NCBI GenBank assembly: GCA_016699575.1
Contig: CP064979.1
Span: 1,302,001 to 1,366,000 of the forward strand
DNA: 64,000 bases
DNA from: Flavobacteriales bacterium
GTDB taxonomy: Bacteria; Bacteroidota; Bacteroidia; Flavobacteriales_F; PHOS-HE28
Reading direction: 5' to 3'
The position numbers and the translations under genes are program-made. Below, piece by piece: positions 17,950-27,102 of this stretch. The notes beneath the pieces were generated by a model, which did no database searches, was not told the DNA's origin, and was given only the letters and a program-made list of their open reading frames with translations. The first letter of the stretch is position 1. Every line of letters begins with the position of its first letter.

Positions 17950-17985
17950 AGCGAAGGGCCGCCGGAGATACCGGCGACCCTCGCT
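17950..17985 (+). terminator. Hairpin terminator after the kelch gene
   Basis: Arms AGCGAAGGGCCGCCGG (17950-17965) and CCGGCGACCCTCGCT (17971-17985) around AGATA, with one bulge and one G-U pair. There is no long T-tract. Confidence 0.55.
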
Positions 17986-18180
17986 TTGCCCTAACGATCA
18001 GTTCCCTGACCAAAACCTGAGTGCTTCAACGGGGCGGGTTGGGATAGGTTACGGGGTGGGTGAAAAAAGTTGGCCGGAACGGCGATGCCCGCACACATAG
18101 GCAACCGGACCCACAGGGGTACGCGCCTACGATGCGGCGGGCCTTCAAGCTGCAGGATGATCGGGCAAACTGCACCAACA

Positions 18181-19695
18181 TCAATCTACCACCACTTTCA
18201 CACCGCTCAACCACCTCCCCTCATCGCGCAGGTGCAAGTGATAGACGCCCTGCGGCAACCCCGACAAGTCCAGTGCGGTGCTGCTGAAACCGCGGCCCAC
18301 TTGCTCGTTGCGCACGGTGCGGCCAAGCCCATCAACCAGCACGAGGCTCAGTATGCCGCGAACCACCAGATCGGCCGGCAGCGCAGCTGATACGGTGACC
18401 GTGCCGTGCGCCGGGTTCGGGTACACGCTCAATGCGTTTTCCAAACCAAGGGCCACCTCCTCCATGCCATCCCAGCCGCAGCCCGGCACCAAGCAGCCCA
18501 TGCTGTCCACCTTCAGAAGCCACACCATTTCCAGATTGGGTATGCTGTCGTCAGTTCCCTGTTGCGCGACACCGGTCATTGCAAAGCCTCCATCGCTGGT
18601 CGGCTCCACATCGTAGGGGATGTGGTTGCTCGCCTGTCCACTATAGTAATTGTACTTACGCAACCAAGTGAGGTCACCATCAGGCTCCAACTTGTAGAGC
18701 AGACCCCTGCGTATTCCACCGCCCTGCAAGCTCAATTCGTATCCGCTCGCCACCAAAGACCCGTCATCTAGTTCTTCCATGTCGTAGCTGAAAGCCCAAT
18801 ACTGTTGGTTATACTGCTTGGTCCACATCACGTTCCCGTCGATGTCCCACTTCCTGAAGTAGTTCCACTGCATATTGAACGGGCCACCCGGCAGAGGCAT
18901 ATAGCTGCACGCCGCCACAATACCACCGTCCTGCGTCTGAAGGGCGCTCACGTTCGTGCCAACGTACCGGCTCCCGCCAATGTCCCGCCGCCAGATCACA
19001 TCGCCGATGCTGTCCAGCCGCATAACCCAAACGGGGTTGTCCACGCCGCCCAACTGGTAGCCAGAGTAAACCAGCCCATGCGCACCACAGGGTCTCACTC
19101 CTAATGCCTCAGTGGTTGAGGTAAAACTCTTGGTCCAATGAACACCGTTGAGCGTGTCGCCAACAACCAGCAAAGCCGAACCGCTAGTTTCATCCGGATC
19201 ATTGAAACCGCATACTGCAAAGCGATCATCCGGCAACAAACAGGTCTGTCGCCCACCCACGTATCCCGTGTCCAACAATGTCCGCGTCCAAACGGTATCA
19301 CCATCTGCCCCGTAGCGCACCAGGCTCATTTGGCTCCATGAAAAGTTCCCGGCTTGGAAAGCGGTCAAGGCGGTGAGCGCCGTTGGGCCGTTATTCCAGG
19401 CCGCATCGCTGTAGCCATGATTGTAATCGTGGGCCGTCGTGGAATAGTGTTGGGTTTCATCCATGAACGCCCCATTCGCATCGAAATGAATTGCGAACGG
19501 TTTGCCCAGGTTCCCTGGCACTACGGCTTCGGCGATCACCATGTATCCGCTCGGCACCTGCACGACTGAGCGGCCCACGGCACCACCTGCGTCCAGCATG
19601 CCCTGTTGCACACTATGATTGTGAACCACATTGAAAGTGCCTTGTCCAAGGCACACGCCTTCCGCGAGAATCAGCACGACCCCGATCCGCCTCAT
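18181..19695 (-). CDS. T9SS type-A sorting domain protein, propeller-like
   Basis: 504 residues with signal peptide MRRIGVVLILAEGVCLGQG. The middle is a repetitive, Trp/Gly-rich beta structure (WSQMSLVRYGADGDTVWTRT, WVMRLDSIGDVIWRRD) like secreted delta-60 or propeller proteins. The C-terminal ~80 residues are a type-A T9SS signal: LSVYPNPAHGTVTV, VLVDGLGRTVRN, LDLSGLPQGVYHLHLRD, VKVVVD. It is predicted to be exported by the T9SS and attached to the surface. It starts 4 bp after the stop of the 1343-residue gene and is likely in one operon. No enzymatic motif seen. Confidence 0.85.
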   Translation of the reverse strand: MRRIGVVLILAEGVCLGQGTFNVVHNHSVQQGMLDAGGAVGRSVVQVPSGYMVIAEAVVPGNLGKPFAIHFDANGAFMDETQHYSTTAHDYNHGYSDAAWNNGPTALTALTAFQAGNFSWSQMSLVRYGADGDTVWTRTLLDTGYVGGRQTCLLPDDRFAVCGFNDPDETSGSALLVVGDTLNGVHWTKSFTSTTEALGVRPCGAHGLVYSGYQLGGVDNPVWVMRLDSIGDVIWRRDIGGSRYVGTNVSALQTQDGGIVAACSYMPLPGGPFNMQWNYFRKWDIDGNVMWTKQYNQQYWAFSYDMEELDDGSLVASGYELSLQGGGIRRGLLYKLEPDGDLTWLRKYNYYSGQASNHIPYDVEPTSDGGFAMTGVAQQGTDDSIPNLEMVWLLKVDSMGCLVPGCGWDGMEEVALGLENALSVYPNPAHGTVTVSAALPADLVVRGILSLVLVDGLGRTVRNEQVGRGFSSTALDLSGLPQGVYHLHLRDEGRWLSGVKVVVD

Positions 19696-19699
19696 TGCT

Positions 19700-22600
19700 T
19701 CAGTTCGTTTTCGCCACGGTGAACTTCACCTCAGCAACCGGAACACCCTCCCGTAAGAGCGCACCCAGATACAATCCGCTGCCCCAGCCGTGCAGGTCAA
19801 GCTCCACAACCCCCGACTTGTCCGTCAGTGCGAACTGCCCTACCACTTGGCCCATGCCGCCGTACACCACCAAGGCATCGGCCTGCGTGCCCGTGCTATA
19901 GCTCAGCACCACATCCTCAACTGCGGGGTTGGGTTGTGCCTGTAGTTGCGGCACATCGCGTTCCACAACACGCTCGCGAACGCGCGGACGGTAAGCCTTC
20001 CAATCGTTGGGCAGCTCCAACACCGGCAGTTCGCGCCAGTGGTCGGCCTCCAACAGCACGTCCCATGCCTGCGCCGCTCCGGAAAGACCGGTGTAGGCCA
20101 ACGTTTCCAAAGCATCGATTTCCGTGCTCCCCATGGTGGTGCCATGGTTGGTGCCTTCCATGTAACCCGCGTAGGTGATCAGATCGGCATAAGCCTCCTC
20201 TTGCGCCCATTCCTCGCTGAGCAGGTCGTTCACAGCGCCATGGTCCGAAGCCGCCAAGGCATGGTGTACCAACGCAATACGGTTGCCCCGGCCCAGGCCG
20301 TCGTCCAGCACGGCTTGCAAGCTGTCCATGGCACCGGCGGTTACCGTATCGGCCGCCCAGTAGCGCATGCAGTTCGTGGCCGCCATAAAGTGCTCGGTGT
20401 TCAACTCGTTGATCTCGCGTTCCAGCACGTCCTTCATGCTGCCTGGGCCGTTGGCCTGGGCATCGTCTATAAGGGCCATCTGGTAAGTGCTCACCAAGCC
20501 GCTGTTGGGCAGGCGCTCCACGATGTTCTGCTGCACCGGCGCGTTCTGGATGAAGACCTGCGTGATGTGCCAGCCGTCCATCGGTTCGCCGCGTTCTATC
20601 ACGGCTTCGAGCACCTCTTCACTTAGGGGGTGGTGCGCGAAGAGTATGTCGCGTAATGCATGACTTTCAAGCCAAGGTGTTTCCTGGGTCAAGGCCTCCA
20701 TTACATCCGGGGTTTCGCCCATATCCACGGTTTCGTTGTACTGGGCCAAAGTGCTCACCAAAGCGGCCTTTGCGTTCTTGCGCGCAGCGACCTCCGAATT
20801 GATAACAATACCGCCAACGGCCGCGAAGCCGTCTGCACAGTGTACTGGCTTGTCCAAAAGCAGGCCGTTGAAGGGCACATTTTCCTGCATGTAATCAATG
20901 TTCGGACACTCGACAACGCAATCGGGATCATCGTGCCGGTGGTAAAAGAAGTAACAATCGGGGTCTATGGCGGGGTCGAAGGCCATGTCCCAATCCACGG
21001 TGCAGGAGGGGCTGTTGAAGAAGCGGTTGCCAGCAAGGGCTGTTGCAACCCCAAAGACTCCTTGGTTCCCTGAGATCCGCGCATTCGGCCCAAGAGCGTA
21101 GTCCACCTTGTTCGCGGTGTAATCCCCGCAAAGAATGTCCAAGCCTATTTCAGGGTCGGTAGCCTCATCACAATGATCACCCCACACCGTGGTGCCAAGG
21201 GTCAGGTTCATGAACTCGTTGTTGTAGATGCGGTTGTTCATCTCCGCCGTGCCCAGGAAGACAATGCCAAGGTTGCTATTAGGGGTGCCCCCATCAAAGA
21301 GATTGTCCTCCACCACGTAACCATAGGTTTGGAACAGCAGCAAACCAATGGGCGAAGGAGTGCCGGGTTGCCACTCGGGCACTTCGAACACATTGCCGGT
21401 TACTTCACCCTGGAAGGGGCCAAGGTCAGCAAGGCCGTACACCGTGTTACGGAAGTGCATGTCCCGCACCCAGTAAGGCCGATGGCGCCCCACGCTTACC
21501 CCGCACCACAAGCCATCGAAATAACTCTGGGATGAGTTGCCATTGCCGAGCACACGAGGTGCGCCCCATGAATTGCTCAGGATACCGAAGCCCCGCTCAA
21601 TGCCGGAGCTGGTGGTGCTGCTGATGATGTTCCAGAAGCGGCAGTTCTGGAAGAGCACCCTGCCGCACCATCTGAGGTTGGCATGAGCATAGGGCACCTC
21701 TGCATCCGGCCAATTGTCGTTGGTGCCGAAATCGCAGTCCTGGAACCTGTTCTGCGTATTGGGCGGGGCCGGAACCGCGCCCGTGGGCCCAAGGATCTGG
21801 ACATCGATGATGTTGTTCAGCCATTGCGTGCTTGCGCTGTGTATGATGCCACGATATCCACTGCTTGTGTAGCCACCAAGGCCATTGCGCGTTGCGGCCA
21901 AAGCACCAACCTCGGCATTCTCCACCACCGCATTCTGGGTCCTGAACCTGCCTTGGTTGCTATAAGGCAACTGCGACAAGTTACTGTTACCCCGCACTTC
22001 AACGCCTCTCCAGCGTTCGTCGCAAGCATTGGTGAGCGTGCAGCCGTTGCAGTAGAGGTAGCCGCCGGGTTGCACTATGATCCCGGCCCCGGTCCCGAAC
22101 TCGAACCGCATGCCCTGTATCGTCAACGATGCCCCGTCCGGTACCATGAGGTTGCCCGCCATGCGCACAGTGTTGGAAGTACCGAAGGGGTTGGCCGCCG
22201 CCGTCCATGTAGTGCTGCCGCTGGGCGCTTCGGATCCATTGAAGGCCGTGAGGTCGAACCGGGTAGCACAGCAGGAAACGTCGCTCATCGCAGGGGGAGG
22301 ATTACCGCCCGGTTGAGCATTCAATAAGTAGTACAAGTCACCACCGTTCATTTCTCCGGAAATGCACACTTCGTTGAGTGCATACACATCATCATCCCAA
22401 ACGGCGTTCACGGGGTCATCGGGGTCAATCAGCGCTCCGAGAAGAGCATTGCCCAATGCATCCTTGCCGCACACGTAGAGCGCTGGCGTTATGCCCCCTG
22501 GCGCCATGCCGAGTTCAAGTTCGCTATCAAAGAACTCCGGGGCGGTGGTCACGAGGTCATTGAGGGTGTTGTTGTCCAGATCGATGTAGCCGAGGGAGGT

Positions 22601-23731
22601 CGGTCCGTTGGTATAGTTCGGCATCCACCAGTACAGATATTCGCCATTGGGAGAAAACTCCAAGCCTGCGATCCGCATCTCGAGGATGGGGTCGCCATTG
22701 ACATCCAAAGGGTCAGGCCCTTGGCTGTCCGTAAAGACCAAGTAGGTCCCTGCACCGAGGAACGGCCACAGATCCGCGTCCAATGCATTGATCCTCCAAT
22801 AGTTCACGCTGAAGAACCGGTCGTTGCCATCCGCGTGATAGTTTGTGAAGGCGAACCGGATCTCCGACCCAACGCTCACCACCTCGACCTCTCCCTTTGC
22901 TGATCTCAGACCGTAGTTAACCTGTCCACTTGAAACGGTACCCGTCCTGATGTGGACCAGATCATTGCTTGTGATCTCGAAGATGGCGTAGTGCCATCCG
23001 GTTGAAGCGAACAGGAAGTGGCGTTCTGCCACGGCATTGTACACCGCATCGAAGTGGATCGTTCCGGTGGTTCCTTGCCATGGGTCGATCGGGATCGTCG
23101 TGTACGGGGCAGGGTTCAATGAGAACCCGTTCGGCAGATTCGGGGCCCAGTTGCTCAACGGATTGAACCCGATCAGTTCCGCGTCCGAAATGTCCAAGAG
23201 CGTTCCTCGACGCGCCGGGTCGGTGAATAATGGGTTGTCAATCGTCAAGTCCAGAACCGAGTACTCCAAGTCGTACGGTGCCAGCAGGGTCCCTGACTCA
23301 CTGGAGAAGATGTACCATAGCCCGCAGCGCCCCGGTACAGGATACACCACCACTTCGGTGATGCCTCGGAAAAGCTCGGCAGTGGCACCGCCTCCATTGA
23401 CGTCCGCCATCAGATATCCGTCCTTATCATAAAGTCTGCCGTCAATGATGAAGAACAGGATCCGACCGAGGTCGTCCATCTCTACGAATTGTGAGTATTC
23501 AGCAAGCTGACCTTGGTACTGCAGATCAGGATCCTCATTGGGATCATTTGGCTCCGGAAGTTCGAGCAATGAAAGCTGCGGAGCGCCCGAAGTTGGCTGC
23601 ACCAGCACTTCGTTACCGATCAACCATGCTGGGCTTTGCGCATGTAAGGTTGGGGCCAGCAACATCAGGACCACAACACACTTTACCAAGCGCACAACGA
23701 CCATTCTGTTCAACCGCGCATTAGCTTCCAT
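19700..23731 (-). CDS. Giant secreted beta-propeller/beta-helix protein with T9SS type-A signal
   Basis: 1343 residues. A signal peptide occupies about residues 10-32 (VVVRLVKCVVVLMLLAPTLHAQ). The N-terminal ~500 residues look like a narrative/propeller region (YLYWWMPNYTNGPTSLGYIDL); residues about 540-860 are repeat-rich and resemble a right-handed parallel beta-helix (MVPDGASLTIQGMRFEFG). The middle-late part is helical, and the end is a T9SS type-A domain (AQPNPAVEDVVLSYS, VELDLHGWGSGLYLG). A TACGTTCG box 18 bp upstream supports the first ATG; 23704 is an alternative. Probably a large surface or shed protein; ligand unknown. Confidence 0.82.
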   Translation of the reverse strand: MEANARLNRMVVVRLVKCVVVLMLLAPTLHAQSPAWLIGNEVLVQPTSGAPQLSLLELPEPNDPNEDPDLQYQGQLAEYSQFVEMDDLGRILFFIIDGRLYDKDGYLMADVNGGGATAELFRGITEVVVYPVPGRCGLWYIFSSESGTLLAPYDLEYSVLDLTIDNPLFTDPARRGTLLDISDAELIGFNPLSNWAPNLPNGFSLNPAPYTTIPIDPWQGTTGTIHFDAVYNAVAERHFLFASTGWHYAIFEITSNDLVHIRTGTVSSGQVNYGLRSAKGEVEVVSVGSEIRFAFTNYHADGNDRFFSVNYWRINALDADLWPFLGAGTYLVFTDSQGPDPLDVNGDPILEMRIAGLEFSPNGEYLYWWMPNYTNGPTSLGYIDLDNNTLNDLVTTAPEFFDSELELGMAPGGITPALYVCGKDALGNALLGALIDPDDPVNAVWDDDVYALNEVCISGEMNGGDLYYLLNAQPGGNPPPAMSDVSCCATRFDLTAFNGSEAPSGSTTWTAAANPFGTSNTVRMAGNLMVPDGASLTIQGMRFEFGTGAGIIVQPGGYLYCNGCTLTNACDERWRGVEVRGNSNLSQLPYSNQGRFRTQNAVVENAEVGALAATRNGLGGYTSSGYRGIIHSASTQWLNNIIDVQILGPTGAVPAPPNTQNRFQDCDFGTNDNWPDAEVPYAHANLRWCGRVLFQNCRFWNIISSTTSSGIERGFGILSNSWGAPRVLGNGNSSQSYFDGLWCGVSVGRHRPYWVRDMHFRNTVYGLADLGPFQGEVTGNVFEVPEWQPGTPSPIGLLLFQTYGYVVEDNLFDGGTPNSNLGIVFLGTAEMNNRIYNNEFMNLTLGTTVWGDHCDEATDPEIGLDILCGDYTANKVDYALGPNARISGNQGVFGVATALAGNRFFNSPSCTVDWDMAFDPAIDPDCYFFYHRHDDPDCVVECPNIDYMQENVPFNGLLLDKPVHCADGFAAVGGIVINSEVAARKNAKAALVSTLAQYNETVDMGETPDVMEALTQETPWLESHALRDILFAHHPLSEEVLEAVIERGEPMDGWHITQVFIQNAPVQQNIVERLPNSGLVSTYQMALIDDAQANGPGSMKDVLEREINELNTEHFMAATNCMRYWAADTVTAGAMDSLQAVLDDGLGRGNRIALVHHALAASDHGAVNDLLSEEWAQEEAYADLITYAGYMEGTNHGTTMGSTEIDALETLAYTGLSGAAQAWDVLLEADHWRELPVLELPNDWKAYRPRVRERVVERDVPQLQAQPNPAVEDVVLSYSTGTQADALVVYGGMGQVVGQFALTDKSGVVELDLHGWGSGLYLGALLREGVPVAEVKFTVAKTN

Positions 23732-23749
23732 TGGTCTTGGGGTATATGG

Positions 23750-23757
23750 CGAACGTA
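23750..23757 (-). promoter_or_regulatory. Putative -7 box TACGTTCG
   Basis: 18 bp before the first ATG (23731) of the 1343-residue secreted protein; it fits a short 5' leader. Confidence 0.4.
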
Positions 23758-23840
23758 GTCATTCTGCTTGGCAAGAAATTAGCATACCGCCGGCCTTTGT
23801 CTACCAGTCCGGTCGACCCAGGCTCGCTACTTTATACACC

Positions 23841-23862
23841 AGCGGGGGCCTTGGCCCCCGCT
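23841..23862 (-). terminator. Perfect 10-bp terminator-like hairpin
   Basis: AGCGGGGGCC and GGCCCCCGCT around TT. It lies just past the stop of the gene at 23891-24496 and upstream of the large secreted gene. No T-tract on either side. Confidence 0.5.
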
Positions 23863-23890
23863 GCTGCTTTATGACGAAGCGAGAAGTGCC

Positions 23891-24496
23891 TTACGCCCTG
23901 AACGGCTCCTGGTAGTGCACCAGGTCGTAGTAGCGGTCCCACACGCCCAGCACCAGTTCATCGTTGAGGGAGGCCACCACGTTGGTGGCGTGCAGGGGGC
24001 CGGTGCCCAAGGGCTCCATAATGTGGTTGTTGTTGCGCAGCAGGAAGCGGCCCGCCAGCGCGATGGGGTTGCGCTGCCCCTCGGTGGTGCGCATGCAGTG
24101 TTCCCACAGCTCGGCGCCGAAGTGGTGGGCGGTGCCGCCGTCCAGTGAAAGGAGCAAGGCGTTCTGCCGTTGGTCCATGCGGCGGTAACGCAGCAACCCG
24201 GCCACGTGCAGGCCGTCGGCATCGCGGTGCACCAGGAAGGTCCACGGGTTGCCGATGGCGCTGGTGAGGGGCAGCAGCATTTCGTTGCCTATCGCACACG
24301 GGTGCGCAGCCAGGTGCGCATGCACGGCGGGCAGCAGCTGGGCCACATCGTGGTGGGCCTGCTCCAGCACCTCGGCGGGGGTCATGGTGGGCACCAGGCA
24401 ACGCGGGGCTTTGCGCAAGCGGCCCACCACACGGCGGGTGCGGGTGCGCAGCTTGGCCAGGTGCGAAAGGTCCGGCTGGGGGTTGTTGTTGGTCAT
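23891..24496 (-). CDS. Hypothetical protein
   Basis: 201 residues from MTNNNPQPDLSHLAKLRTRT; the frame is open a further 51 codons upstream, but that part runs through repeats and looks non-coding. The N-terminus is basic (RTRTRRVVGRLRK). The rest is a soluble alpha/beta-looking protein (NPWTFLVHRDADGLHVAGLLRYR, FLLRNNNHIMEPLG). No signal peptide, membrane span or motif that I recognise. It is a single gene preceded by 850 bp of repeat-bearing non-coding DNA and followed by a hairpin. Confidence 0.6.
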   Translation of the reverse strand: MTNNNPQPDLSHLAKLRTRTRRVVGRLRKAPRCLVPTMTPAEVLEQAHHDVAQLLPAVHAHLAAHPCAIGNEMLLPLTSAIGNPWTFLVHRDADGLHVAGLLRYRRMDQRQNALLLSLDGGTAHHFGAELWEHCMRTTEGQRNPIALAGRFLLRNNNHIMEPLGTGPLHATNVVASLNDELVLGVWDRYYDLVHYQEPFRA

Positions 24497-24566
24497 GGTC
24501 AATGTGCGTTGTGCGGTGGCTTGGAACGGACGACCAGACGCAATGGTTACGCGGTTCACGGTTCGT

Positions 24567-24648
24567 GCATGCCGTATGCTGTTTTGGCAGTCATGGGTAT
24601 TACTATCGTGCATGTCGTACATTGAGCATGCCGGATGACATTTTGGCA
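24567..24648 (+). repeat. Two-copy direct repeat, 59-bp period
   Basis: GCATGCCGTATG plus TTTTGGCA at 24567-24589 recurs as GCATGCCGGATG plus TTTTGGCA at 24626-24648. It lies upstream of the unknown gene on the minus strand. Confidence 0.5.
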
Positions 24649-24677
24649 CCGGTATTCGACCAAGCTATGCGACCTTA

Positions 24678-24793
24678 TGATGCATGACCACGGGTGCTTG
24701 ATGCATCAGCGGTGTTCCTCGACTACTTGCCTCTACCTTTTGATGAATGAACGGGGGTCTGCGGTATCGAAGAGTGCTGATGAATGACCACGG
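24678..24793 (+). repeat. TGATGNATGACCACGG direct repeats, 100 bp apart
   Basis: TGATGCATGACCACGG at 24678-24693 and TGATGAATGACCACGG at 24778-24793 are exactly 100 bp apart. TGATGAATGAACGGGG at 24741-24756 is a degenerate third copy. Confidence 0.5.
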
Positions 24794-25352
24794 AACACCG
24801 ATGCGCGATAAAGCGCCAACGCTTTGTTATCAACGGTTGCGGCGCATTGAGCGAGTATTGCCACCCCGCGACCGCGCAGCACGGACCTTTCATCAAGCCG
24901 TGGCGCTGAGCAGTGCCGCAAGCGGCCGCATTGGTCGCCGAACCGGACCGATGTGTCAAAGAACATCGGCAATGGGTCGGGTTGGTTGACGCACGCCAAG
25001 CATATACCCAGCAGGCGTTGTGCTGCTCTTACCATGGGCATATTACCAGCCTGGCGCCGTCGTACGGAAGACGTGTATAGAATGCGTATTATATGGACGT
25101 GACGAACGGTTATTGACACTCTCAAGCGTAGTAGAGCAAGCTAAAGATAAGTCCGTGGCAGCATATCGGTTTATGATGCTGACATACTATCAACAGAATA
25201 ATGAACCAACAACGTAACCCTGTGCCATCGTGCAGCGTTGAAGCACCGTCAAACACAACGAGCCATGCTCACAACGAACCTCCGCTACGCCACCCAGTGC
25301 AGCTACCCCGCACCATGCGGCCCCTGCACTTCCGAAATTCTACGCTAAAGCC

Positions 25353-25976
25353 ATGGCAATCTTGAAAGCAGGCATCAGCGGTTTGAAGGACGGAGCCTTG
25401 ATAGCTAAGTCACGCAACGTTGTGGCACAGCTCACGGCGCACGTAGCCACTTTCGCTGCTCCCAACCCCGCCTTGGCGGACGTTACGGTAGTGATCAGTG
25501 CGCTGGAGAGCGCCAAGAGAGATGCCGAAACGGGCAGCCACCTCGCCTATGGTGAGGTGCGCGCCACGCGGACTGCCTTGAAGGGTATGATGAACCAGCT
25601 TGCCGAGTACGTTGCGAACGTTGCGGCCGGCGATGAGACCATCATGCTCCAGGCCGGATTCGAGGCGCGCAAGAAGCCGGAGCGTCAGCCCCTGCCCGAA
25701 GCACCCACCTCGCTCGTTGCGATGGTGAGCGCTTACCAGGGCGCGGTGGACCTCCAGTGGGTCAGCGCGTCTTACCGTAGCTACGTGGTGATGATGGCCT
25801 CCACCGACCCGGCGCAAGCCGGTACCGAGTGGCAGGCTGTTGCCACCACCACCAAGCGCCGCCATACGGTCGATCAGCTCGAATCCGGTAAGATGTACTG
25901 GTTCCAGGTGAAGGCCGTGAACGCGGCCGGTGAAGGCCCCGCCTCCGAATACGGTATGAGCCGCGCCGCTTACTGA
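25353..25976 (+). CDS. Fibronectin type III domain protein
   Basis: 207 residues, start MAILKAGISGLKDGALIAKS. Residues about 1-115 are helical (ADVTVVISALESAKRDAETG, TRTALKGMMNQLAEYVANVA). Residues about 117-207 form a fibronectin type III domain (APTSLVAMVSAYQGAVDLQW, YWFQVKAVNAAGEGPASEY). There is no signal peptide, so it may be cytoplasmic or exported in an unusual way. Similar short helical+Fn3 proteins occur in Bacteroidota without known function. A strong rho-independent terminator follows. It is monocistronic at the edge of an AT-richer accessory stretch. Confidence 0.75.
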   Translation: MAILKAGISGLKDGALIAKSRNVVAQLTAHVATFAAPNPALADVTVVISALESAKRDAETGSHLAYGEVRATRTALKGMMNQLAEYVANVAAGDETIMLQAGFEARKKPERQPLPEAPTSLVAMVSAYQGAVDLQWVSASYRSYVVMMASTDPAQAGTEWQAVATTTKRRHTVDQLESGKMYWFQVKAVNAAGEGPASEYGMSRAAY

Positions 25977-26029
25977 GCGCGCCGCCCATGCTCTGCGCCC
26001 CGGCCCACCGGGACGACCACGCCTCAGAG

Positions 26030-26066
26030 AACACCCCCGCAGGACGCTGCGGGGGTGTTTTGTTTT
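26030..26066 (+). terminator. Strong rho-independent terminator
   Basis: AACACCCCCGCAG pairs perfectly with CTGCGGGGGTGTT around GACG and is followed by TTGTTTT. It ends the Fn3 gene. Confidence 0.9.
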
Positions 26067-26200
26067 CATGGGGCGCCGAGGTGTGCTGAAAGCCCTCGAC
26101 TAATGGCCACACGACATCCGCAAGCCCTCCTATCGCACATTGCCGACACCAGACCCTGCGTAATGTTGAGCCCAAGCTTGGCCCAGAACACACCCGAAAG

Positions 26201-26230
26201 ACAAGGCCCCAACATTTTGTGGGGCCTTGT
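26201..26230 (-). terminator. Terminator hairpin of the minus-strand accessory operon
   Basis: Perfect arms ACAAGGCCCC and GGGGCCTTGT with a 10-nt loop. It lies 31 bp past the stop of the gene at 26262-26567, so it probably ends that transcript. Confidence 0.65.
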
Positions 26231-26261
26231 TCCAAGCGCGCTACTGAAATCGTCACACAGT

Positions 26262-26567
26262 TCAAGTCGTCGCCGCCGAAAGCCTTGTAAGCAAGTCGGC
26301 AAAGCGTCGTTTGTGTTGGACAGAATCGCGAAACCCATTCATTACCATGAAGTTCCTCTGACCTTCGAGAATCTCACCCAGCACATCGTCACCTTGTTTG
26401 CATATACGAGCTTCCAAGGCTATCGAAGCGAATTCACTCAGGTTACCGTAAAGGTAGTCAATGACCTCGTCAATCATTGGACCTAGAATCTCGGAGGCAG
26501 GTAAGTTGGTTCCCGGAACTCTGGGTGGAGGCGGTGTTGTTGTTGGGTGCTTCTTGATATGGCTCAT
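26262..26567 (-). CDS. Small hypothetical protein
   Basis: 101 residues, start MSHIKKHPTTTPPPPRVPG, with a Pro/Thr-rich N-terminus and a helical C-terminal two thirds (EILGPMIDEVIDYLYGNLSE, RRFADLLTRLSA). No signal peptide or known motif. It starts 11 bp after the stop of the secreted-protein gene at 26579-27013 and shares its AT-richer composition, so the two probably form an operon. Function unknown. Confidence 0.6.
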   Translation of the reverse strand: MSHIKKHPTTTPPPPRVPGTNLPASEILGPMIDEVIDYLYGNLSEFASIALEARICKQGDDVLGEILEGQRNFMVMNGFRDSVQHKRRFADLLTRLSAATT

Positions 26568-26578
26568 GGTCGCTTGCT

Positions 26579-27013
26579 TTAGACTGTGAGACGTTGAGCC
26601 GTAAGAGCCTTTGCCTGCGCAGCAACCTTGGAATCCTTACCTACAAAGGACAAGGTTACATAGGTGTCACCTTGAGCGGAGCATGTGTCCTTCCGGTTTC
26701 CATTGCTTGAATCCAAATGGATGCCACAGCATTTCCCTCGGAGCACATTGAGCCCGCCGGATGCAGAATATCTTAGTTCGGCTGTCGTATTAGTTGTGCC
26801 AGGGTACTTCCCAATCTCACCGATAAACAGACCTTCAGGCCTGTCCACGGATCCCATTCCAGTGCTGCAGAGCAGTGGCTGGGCATTAAAGGTTAATCCC
26901 CAGTCGCCATCTTGGGACAACCAGTTCTCGCCGTGGGCCGAGGTGATCTCGCCGGTTTGGGCGAAAGCTGCAGAGCTCATAAGCGCTGCGGTGAACAGTA
27001 CGGTCTTTCTCAT
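26579..27013 (-). CDS. Small secreted hypothetical protein
   Basis: 144 residues with signal peptide MRKTVLFTAALMSSAAFAQ. The mature part is Gly/Ser/Thr-rich (HGENWLSQDGDWGLTFNAQP) with four Cys (LLCST, GKCCG, DTCSA) that could form disulfides. No T9SS C-terminal domain, so it is probably periplasmic or released. I do not recognise a family. Composition is about 50% GC in a counted line, unlike the core genes, suggesting transfer. Confidence 0.65.
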   Translation of the reverse strand: MRKTVLFTAALMSSAAFAQTGEITSAHGENWLSQDGDWGLTFNAQPLLCSTGMGSVDRPEGLFIGEIGKYPGTTNTTAELRYSASGGLNVLRGKCCGIHLDSSNGNRKDTCSAQGDTYVTLSFVGKDSKVAAQAKALTAQRLTV

Positions 27014-27102
27014 GTTGAACGTTTTGGTTTGACGTGTTCTGACTTTGTTCCGGTTTTGGACTTCTCCTGGTGCGTTTCACCATTAACTGCGCAACTTGTG
27101 CC

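Larger units (their letters stand above)
24497..25352. other. Structured non-coding region with short direct repeats
   Basis: 856 bp without a convincing gene. It holds two copies of GCATGCCG(T/G)ATG...TTTTGGCA (24567-24589 and 24626-24648), TGATGNATGACCACGG at 24678 and 24778 with a partial copy at 24741, the palindrome TGATGCATCA (24699-24708), and a hairpin around 24807-24831 (AAAGCG/CGCTTT). Short open frames here have no family features. Confidence 0.5.

Noticed and set aside
24497..25352. CRISPR-like array
   Set aside because: Only two or three copies of each word with unequal spacing and no cas genes; spacing of 59 and 100 bp does not fit repeat-spacer units.
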